The translations under genes and the position numbers were made by a program. From Apostichopus leukothele (taxonomy: Eukaryota; Echinodermata; Holothuroidea; Aspidochirotida; Stichopodidae), in contig JAAAKB020000005.1 in the NCBI GenBank assembly GCA_010014835.2, positions 1,404,414 through 1,432,578 on the forward strand: a stretch of 28,165 nucleotides of DNA. The letters are read 5' to 3'. The notes under the pieces were generated by a model. It made no database searches. It had not been told where the DNA came from and saw nothing but the letters and a program-made list of their open reading frames with translations. Positions 24,101 through 28,165 of this stretch are shown here, in pieces (position 1 is the first letter of the stretch; every line of letters begins with the position of its first letter).

Positions 24101-25422
24101 TAGCATACAGTGAATAATTTATCCGGTATCGCATCGCAAAATGCTATATATAAGTGCCAAGATGCATAGCAGTAATTGTACGTGTACAGAACCATACTAT
24201 TATTTAAGAGGCAAAGTTGATCAATGCATTAACTTATATTCCCTGTATGGCATAGACGATATGTAGTAGGAAATGTTTACTTACCCTGCATTTTTGTGTA
24301 GATGCCAAGATTTGGGTCGTAGGCAACCATACAGGGCCACCAGGGGTGTCCACTCACTTTGGACCAAACAAGGTCTCCAACGAGCCACTCGCAAGGCTTC
24401 TCATCGTGATAACCCGGAGGTTGCTTGGGTGCTCCAGGAATGGTCACTGTGGCTCGACTAGCTTTGGCGTTCTCCTTCTTCTGTGCTACAGTAATAGGCT
24501 TAGTAGCTGCAACTGGGCGCGGAACCACCGCCTCGTTTTTCACTTTCTGAATCTTCTGTTCTTTATCAGTTTGTTGTGCAGTGTCTTGCATGGCTTTGCG
24601 CACTTCTCCCTTCACAGTCTCCACTGGTTTGTCCTTAGCTTTAGCAGCAGGAGACGGTGGCTTTTCGGAAGAGGAGAGTTTCTCTGAAGGGGGAGTATTC
24701 ATGAGTGTAAAATTGCTATTTTGAACCTTGGAGTCCACTGCACCGGCTGATGAGGACGACGTGGCTATGGCCGGGACACGGCTTGGGCTAGCCGTCTGCC
24801 TCTGTTGGTAAGATGCCAGGGGCGAGGTACTTGGCTGTATAGGTGATTGTGATGCCTGCGGCTGAACTTGAGAAAACGCAGTGTTGGTAGAGAGCGGGTG
24901 CTGCGGTTGGGGAATGGTGATGCCGGGCGGCGTTCCCTGGTTAGTCAGATACGACCTCCCGTAGGGATCATAGTTTTGAGGGTTCAGCTGCGGCTGCGGT
25001 TGAGTTGGCGAGGCGTGCTGGTATGCCAAGTGCTGCGGGAGGTACTGTTGGGGCATGGAGTGGACCGGTGACCGGTACGTGGGTTGCTGATAACCCGGCT
25101 GCGAGTAATATTGTTCTGGATAAGCCTGGTTGTAGTGAGTCTGTGGATATGATTGCTGGGGGGTGTACTGCTGGAACACGGACTGCTGAGATTGAATCGA
25201 CTCCCTCGGCTGCATAGGCTGGGCAATCTTGTGATATGGAGGCCCCGGCATGGGGTTAATCGGTATGTGCCCATAGCTCTGCGGCGGTGAGTAAGTGTTC
25301 ATTGGGGGAATGCTCTGAATTCCGGGATTCACAAAGTCCTGTCGTCCAGGAGATGATGAAGTTGTCGCAGTGTACAGTGGTGGTGGTGGAGGAAGAAGGC
25401 TGCGTGGATCTGAAGGGTTCAT
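17937..25422 (-). CDS. NSD2: NSD2-like PWWP/HMG-box chromatin protein, six coding exons, SET-less
   Basis: Six exons at 25422-24285, 23797-23033, 20820-20684, 19959-19777, 18660-18577 and 18149-17937 are bounded by GT and AG and join in one frame: 2520 nt, 839 residues plus TGA. Domain order is a Pro/Gln/Tyr-rich region (about 30-215), a basic linker, PWWP (about 345-475, containing [16 protein letters not shown] and [15 protein letters not shown]), a Lys/Glu-rich tract (509-566), an HMG box (about 574-632) and Ser/Lys/Arg-rich tails. Among vertebrate NSD proteins, PWWP followed by HMG is specific to NSD2. Known family members are nuclear; the PWWP binds H3K36me2 nucleosomes and the full-length SET domain dimethylates H3K36. 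This model has no PHD fingers and no SET, so alone it should be a reader or scaffold. It ends where human short isoforms end, just before PHD1. The family call is secure; whether a longer isoform exists is not known. Confidence 0.9.
17955..17960 (-). terminator. AATAAA polyadenylation hexamer inside the last NSD2-like codons
   Basis: The codons for Asn-Lys near the C-terminus spell AATAAA on the coding strand, ending 15 nt before the TGA. A cleavage site at the usual 10-30 nt spacing would fall at or just after the stop codon. It may be unused; another AATAAA on the same strand lies at 16562-16567. Confidence 0.3.
18150..18576 (-). other. Intron between NSD2-like exons 5 and 6
   Basis: The 427-nt intron has donor GTAGGT and acceptor TACTTTCACAG, phase 0. 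It is AT-rich with no further feature seen. Confidence 0.7.
18577..18660 (-). CDS. NSD2: NSD2-like coding exon 5: short basic linker
   Basis: The 84 nt exon is bounded by the acceptor CATTTCTTACAG|ACG and the donor GAG|GTAGGT, phase 0 on both sides. It encodes 28 residues (742-769), Lys/Ser-rich, ending KASLTDE. A loosely similar ASLTENE lies just upstream of PHD1 in human NSD2; that resemblance is by eye and weak. It is too small to identify alone; its support is the frame-consistent splice sites and composition. Confidence 0.7.
18661..19776 (-). other. Intron between NSD2-like exons 4 and 5
   Basis: The 1116-nt intron has donor GTAAGT and acceptor TTCTTACAG, phase 0. No coding or repeat structure stands out. 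Confidence 0.7.
19777..19959 (-). CDS. NSD2: NSD2-like coding exon 4: acidic then Lys/Pro-rich linker
   Basis: The acceptor is TTTATTTCTTCAG|TCC and the donor is CAG|GTAAGTC. The 183 nt encode 61 residues (681-741), phase 0 at both ends, so skipping would not shift the frame. The N-terminal half is acidic ([12 protein letters not shown]) and the C-terminal half is basic ([15 protein letters not shown]). The KRGRKS at 729-734 repeats the motif found next to the HMG box in exon 2. No folded domain is recognised. Confidence 0.8.
19960..20683 (-). other. Intron between NSD2-like exons 3 and 4
   Basis: The 724-nt intron has donor GTATGT and acceptor TTCTTCAG, phase 0. It is AT-rich and nothing else is recognised. 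Confidence 0.75.
20684..20820 (-). CDS. NSD2: NSD2-like coding exon 3: basic linker after HMG box
   Basis: The acceptor is CTGTTTGCAG|ATC and the donor is GCGAAG|GTATGT. The 137 nt complete split codon 635 (Asp) and then encode 45 residues, ending in phase 0. The product begins [20 protein letters not shown], a likely nuclear localisation signal. The position and Arg/Lys-rich composition match the linker that follows the HMG box in NSD2. The reading frame on both sides fits the neighbouring exons exactly, which supports the exon despite low sequence conservation. Confidence 0.8.
20821..23032 (-). other. Intron between NSD2-like exons 2 and 3
   Basis: The 2212-nt intron has donor GTGAGG and acceptor TTTGCAG, phase 1. 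It holds a TA-rich microsatellite (about 22046-22084) and two unconvincing small open frames (21787-21981 minus, 22258-22563 plus). No additional exon with matching phase and splice sites was found. Confidence 0.75.
22046..22084. repeat. TA-rich microsatellite with duplicated TATATATGATG words
   Basis: Alternating TA/TG dinucleotides lie within intron 2 of the NSD2-like gene, with two tandem copies of a TATATGATGTA word. Confidence 0.6.
23033..23797 (-). CDS. NSD2: NSD2-like coding exon 2: second half of PWWP, Lys/Glu tract, HMG box
   Basis: The acceptor is TTTTACCCCACAG and the donor is CAG|GTGAGG. The exon encodes residues 380-634 plus one base. [15 protein letters not shown] (389-403) aligns by eye with the NSD2/NSD3 PWWP core, followed by a helical region with [14 protein letters not shown] and the FTFKY motif that closes the NSD domain. 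Residues 509-566 are strongly charged with seven consecutive lysines at 556-562. Residues 574-632 form an HMG box ([16 protein letters not shown], then [17 protein letters not shown]). The KRGRKS at 573-578 is an AT-hook-like basic patch without the usual Pro. Confidence 0.92.
23247..23271 (-). repeat. In-frame AAG microsatellite encoding poly-Lys
   Basis: A (CTT)n run on the plus strand encodes lysines 556-562 of the NSD2-like protein within the charged linker before the HMG box. Changes in copy number would keep the frame. Confidence 0.75.
23798..24284 (-). other. Intron between NSD2-like exons 1 and 2
   Basis: The 487-nt intron interrupts the PWWP domain, with donor GTAAGT and acceptor CCCCACAG. 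It is phase 1 and splits a glycine codon. The content is AT-rich with nothing further recognisable. Confidence 0.85.
24285..25422 (-). CDS. NSD2: NSD2-like coding exon 1: start codon, Pro/Gln/Tyr-rich region, first half of PWWP
   Basis: The ATG at 25422-25420 is the first in-frame Met after an in-frame TGA located 48 nt upstream, with A at -3 and A at +4. The exon encodes residues 1-379 plus one base of codon 380. Residues 11-15 are five prolines. Residues about 40-210 are rich in Gln, Tyr, Pro and Ser and look disordered. Residues 250-340 are Lys/Pro/Ala-rich. Residues 348-380 begin the PWWP with GDLVWSKV and HPWWPCMV. The exon ends at a strong donor, CAGG|GTAAGT. His359 sits where vertebrate NSD2 and NSD3 have the Tyr of YPWWP. 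Confidence 0.9.
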
Positions 25423-25481
25423 CTTGAGCCGACGTTTCCACACATGTGTCTCATTAGATAACAGTCATACAACAACTTCAT
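25419..25481 (-). promoter_or_regulatory. 20-codon upstream ORF overlapping the NSD2-like start
   Basis: In the leader between the candidate acceptor at 25501-25502 and the main ATG there are three ATGs in one frame. The first (25481-25479, G at -3, A at +4) opens 20 codons that end at a TGA (25421-25419). That TGA overlaps the main start in the arrangement ATGA. Such an overlap would reduce or couple main-frame translation if the leader is transcribed as modelled. The peptide resembles nothing I know. This depends on the upstream exon structure being right. Confidence 0.4.
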
Positions 25482-25500
25482 AACTACCTCCAGATGCTAC

Positions 25501-27104
25501 CTGCGATATGAAAACAGTACAGAATATTTGTTGATAGCATCACGATGAACGTGCGTAATAAGAACCAAATTTTTTTCCCACTCGTACCAAGGTATATCCA
25601 GAATTCCTGTACATAAGGTTATCGGAACATTACAATCTTCGCGGCGAAAATTCAAAGGATGACCGTATGTTCGGTCAACATATTTGAGACTCAGACCTCA
25701 CTGCAATACCCTTTAACCCTAAATTAATCAAATGTGTGCTCAGCTGATGCCCACCATGACATACTGTACAGAACTTATGGTCAGTCATATAACTTAGCCA
25801 AGTGACCTGCAAAATAGAAAACTAAAAACACTGTGTACATGGTATGGATGTATGGATTTGTGTACAAAATGCTGCAAATACTATTTTTACCTTTCATGAG
25901 TGGTTTGTAAAAAATGAAGAAAATAAAATTATGGACAGGAAACAATACAGTGTTCCACGTTTGTACAGTACTATTGAAGGAACTGACGTTTTGTCTTTAA
26001 TTAAAAAATATCATGGTTTCTGTTTACAAAAACTGCTGAACTATACATATATTGCAATTGTATGTTGTATAGCAATTTTGTAGCATTGAGCTGTATGAAA
26101 TTCTATGTACTCTGATTGGTGAAAAGTGTAAATGTTGGGTTTGGACTTCAGTCAGAGCATTGTCAACATTGCTACAAAATGGGTCGTCACTACTGAACAC
26201 AGTGGACAAAATACAAAATTGAAATTAAGAACGAGAACATGAATGGACCAACATAGGACACCACTTGAAGATATAGCCTAGTCTTAGGCCACAATATACT
26301 AATATAAAACTAGTAATACTAAAAGTAAAAGGCCTACATAGCCTTTTGTTTTTAGTTAGCCCTACTGCATGTATTGGTCAGTATAGTTTACACTGCCATT
26401 AAATGTCACAGGAGCCTACATACATTAATATCAGTCTGTACAAATTCAGTCACCTACTTTGTAGGTCTAGGTCACTACAAGTATCGAAAAAAAAAAATGG
26501 CCCAACAGACAACACTAACCAACACATCACTAATTACTTGAGGTTGAAATAAGGTGAGGTGAAAGTAGGCCAAGCAATTGACAACTTGTGCAAATATTTA
26601 AAGCTAACAATAACAGTGACATACTGGTAAGTTTAAGTGTTTGGGTACTTTGAGGGTAACCTACAAAACAAGTCTCAATGTCCCGTAAGTAGTAAGTTGT
26701 GACCAAGTTCAAGCCTTGGGCCAAATTGAAGACCATTGAATACCATCAGCCTTAATAAATAAAATAGTAGACCAACTGGAACTTGGAAGTGAAAATAAAT
26801 TGCAACAACAAATAATGTAAAATATTAACTGCTGTTGACTCATGAACAGACAGGAGCCTTTGCAGAAGCATGTCTGATACAGAAAAACAGCATGGAATGA
26901 CCACAAACTCTAAAACTGGAAATAAATTTGGTACCTGTTACCACCTATTCTTGTTTCCATTGAAAGCACATGTACAACTGCAAGTTACACGTTACGTATG
27001 TATTACAACAAAATGAGGTAGCCTAACACTAACACAGTTCTTGATGGGTGAAAATTTTTTCCTTATTCCCTCTAAATCAACGAGGATAATATTTTACTAC
27101 TTAC
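25501..27104 (-). other. Probable first intron of the NSD2-like gene (5' UTR intron)
   Basis: A candidate acceptor (CATATCGCAG, AG at 25502-25501) lies 78 nt upstream of the coding start, and a matching strong donor, GTAAGT, lies at 27104-27099. The 1.6 kb between them is AT-rich with no convincing coding frame on either strand. It includes AGGCCTA/TAGCC motifs near 26276-26345 and a 10-nt A run near 26487. The splice pair is predicted by eye only. Confidence 0.35.
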
Positions 27105-27300
27105 AGAATACTTTCCGATTGCATGAGGAAGTATGATAAGTTAAAGTCAACAGCAGTTGTCCTTTCTATCGAATAAACAGTGTAACATTTATGCAAAACA
27201 AATTTACCAAAATCTTCTGTGAGTCCCGTGAAGAACACACGCTTGCCAATGGGGTGAAAATAACGCATTGGAAAATGATTACCGAACACAGCCGAGGGAG
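27105..27300 (-). other. Candidate 5' non-coding first exon of the NSD2-like gene
   Basis: A GTAAGTAG donor at 27104 downwards, about 1.6 kb upstream of the coding start, would end a first exon beginning somewhere near 27250-27300. The sequence just upstream holds E2F-like, CCAAT and ETS-like motifs, as expected of a TATA-less housekeeping promoter. The 5' boundary is a guess. A minus-strand open frame crosses this region but has no ATG start and no recognisable protein similarity. Confidence 0.28.
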
Positions 27301-27370
27301 GTGGCGCGAAAAAAAAGCTGGAACGTAATTGGTTTACATTGTACCGAGAACGTACGAGTGGTTCCGGAAA
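27244..27370. promoter_or_regulatory. Candidate TATA-less promoter with E2F, CCAAT and ETS-type motifs
   Basis: GGCGCGAAA at 27303-27311 is a full match to the E2F consensus TTTCGCGC read on the minus strand. CCAAT occurs at 27246-27250 on the plus strand and, as ATTGG, at 27328-27332. TTCCGGAA at 27362-27369 contains the ETS core in both directions. CpG density is visibly higher than in the surrounding AT-rich DNA. The placement fits the 5' end of the NSD2-like gene. Motifs this short occur by chance, so this rests on clustering and position. Confidence 0.35.
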
Positions 27371-27827
27371 TGCTACGAGTGTCCAAGGCGGCTTCCTTTG
27401 TTTACGTATCAAGAGTACATTTGTGAGAAAATTTCTGACAATTACGGATTAGAAATTGTAAGGAAAAACAACGCCCCAAGTTTCAGTTATATTTCGAAAC
27501 CAATCATCTTAAATTTATGTGAAATGTTAAAAAGAGTTTCATTGCCTTATAACGCGGTAGTATTGTCTTCCGCGTTTGATACACGAATTGAAATATGCAA
27601 GATTTATTAGAAGTAGGCTAAGTAGCAATGAATAAACATAATAGAAGGCAGGGTGGTACGATTTTGCGCCCGTATCAAAATCGAGTGTGCTAAAAAATAA
27701 AATTCCAGAGTTTCTTTTGGACTGGGTAAATTAACAATGGTAAGCTGACTGTGAAATGAAACAAATGAGAGCCGGTTTTCTCATAAAAATCCCGTCCCAC
27801 TCAGGATATCCACCACAGGCACAGCTA

Positions 27828-28090
27828 GGGCACCTCGGCGAGCGCGGATTCAGGTGCTTTGGCCCGGGTCCCTTATTATTGACCTAATTTTTATTATGGT
27901 CTAAATTGGCAAAATCACCATTTAATTTTGTTCTAGGGTACTAACCAAACCCCATATGGCAGGTGGTTTCAGCGACCCAACGGCCGTGTCCCTCCTTTAT
28001 AGAAGCTTGGATCCACCTGTGTGCAGGCCCTTCCAATTAAATAGTTCGGGCTCCTAGGTAAGTGGGGGGCGGGGGAGGGGGGGGGCTTGT
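27828..28090. repeat. Candidate dispersed-repeat fragment with G-rich end
   Basis: GC content and texture change abruptly relative to the flanking AT-rich DNA. GCGCGGATTCAGGTG near the left end and TTGGATCCACCTGTG near 28010-28024 look like loosely inverted ends, followed by G-rich sequence (about 28062-28085). There is no coding capacity. Family assignment needs genome-wide comparison. Confidence 0.25.
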
Positions 28091-28129
28091 AGAAATTTTT
28101 GGGTTTAGAACAATGACATTTCTATATAG

Positions 28130-28165
28130 TGACATACATATATGTATATATGTGTATATATATAT
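28130..28165. repeat. TA/TG microsatellite at window edge
   Basis: Alternating ATATATG/TATATG dinucleotides continue to the last base, so the full length is unknown. Confidence 0.7.

Noticed and set aside
25423-25443. Longer NSD2-like N-terminus beginning at GTG (WKRRLK)
   Set aside because: A GTG start is not expected here. An in-frame TGA lies just upstream and the first ATG is at 25422.
27329-27610. 93-codon plus-strand frame next to the candidate promoter
   Set aside because: It opens at TTG with no ATG until late, and the peptide shows no family resemblance. It could be a chance frame in divergent-promoter DNA.
1-28165. Mobile-element proteins, virus-derived genes, tRNA, rRNA or CRISPR arrays
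   Set aside because: No reverse transcriptase, integrase, transposase or capsid motifs were seen in any frame. No tRNA B-box or regularly spaced direct repeats with unique spacers were found.

Overview
This is a eukaryotic, intron-bearing, AT-rich window. It looks like a metazoan nuclear scaffold, most likely a marine invertebrate deuterostome such as an echinoderm. The evidence is GT-AG introns flanking well-conserved exons, an NSD-family chromatin gene with vertebrate NSD2-like domain order, a TRIM-NHL gene of the kind expanded in marine invertebrates, abundant poly-G/poly-C tracts, scattered TAGGCCTAG-type motifs and a 100-N assembly gap. The species assignment is inference. There are no prokaryotic features.

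Layout. Positions 1-4.8 kb are non-coding, with a 142-bp minisatellite at about 1175-1720 whose copies alternate A-B-A-B (a 284-bp higher-order repeat). Positions 4829-6581 (minus) are the 3'-terminal coding exon of a TRIM-NHL protein: end of B-box 1, B-box 2, coiled coil, Ser-rich linker and six NHL repeats. Its RING/start exon was not found. From 6.6 to 17.9 kb I see no convincing coding sequence; this stretch holds homopolymer tracts, a gap of unspecified size (10240-10339), microsatellites and CCTAG-rich sequence. From 17.9 to 25.4 kb (minus) lies a six-coding-exon NSD2-like gene whose exons join in frame to a predicted 839-residue protein. At 27.1-27.4 kb there is a candidate promoter and 5' non-coding exon for that gene. 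The last 0.5 kb is repeat-like.

The main observation is the NSD2-like gene. The reconstructed protein has a long Pro/Gln/Tyr-rich N-terminus, a PWWP domain, an HMG box and basic linkers, and then stops just where the PHD-finger and SET catalytic part would begin in full-length NSD2. No PHD or SET exon is visible downstream. It therefore resembles the catalytically empty short isoforms known for human NSD2 and NSD3, either as an alternative terminal exon or as a stand-alone SET-less gene. The first position of its predicted PWWP aromatic cage is His instead of Tyr. Its leader carries a 20-codon upstream ORF whose stop overlaps the main start codon.

The two genes lie on the same strand about 11 kb apart. 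Nothing in the sequence shows a functional link between them.
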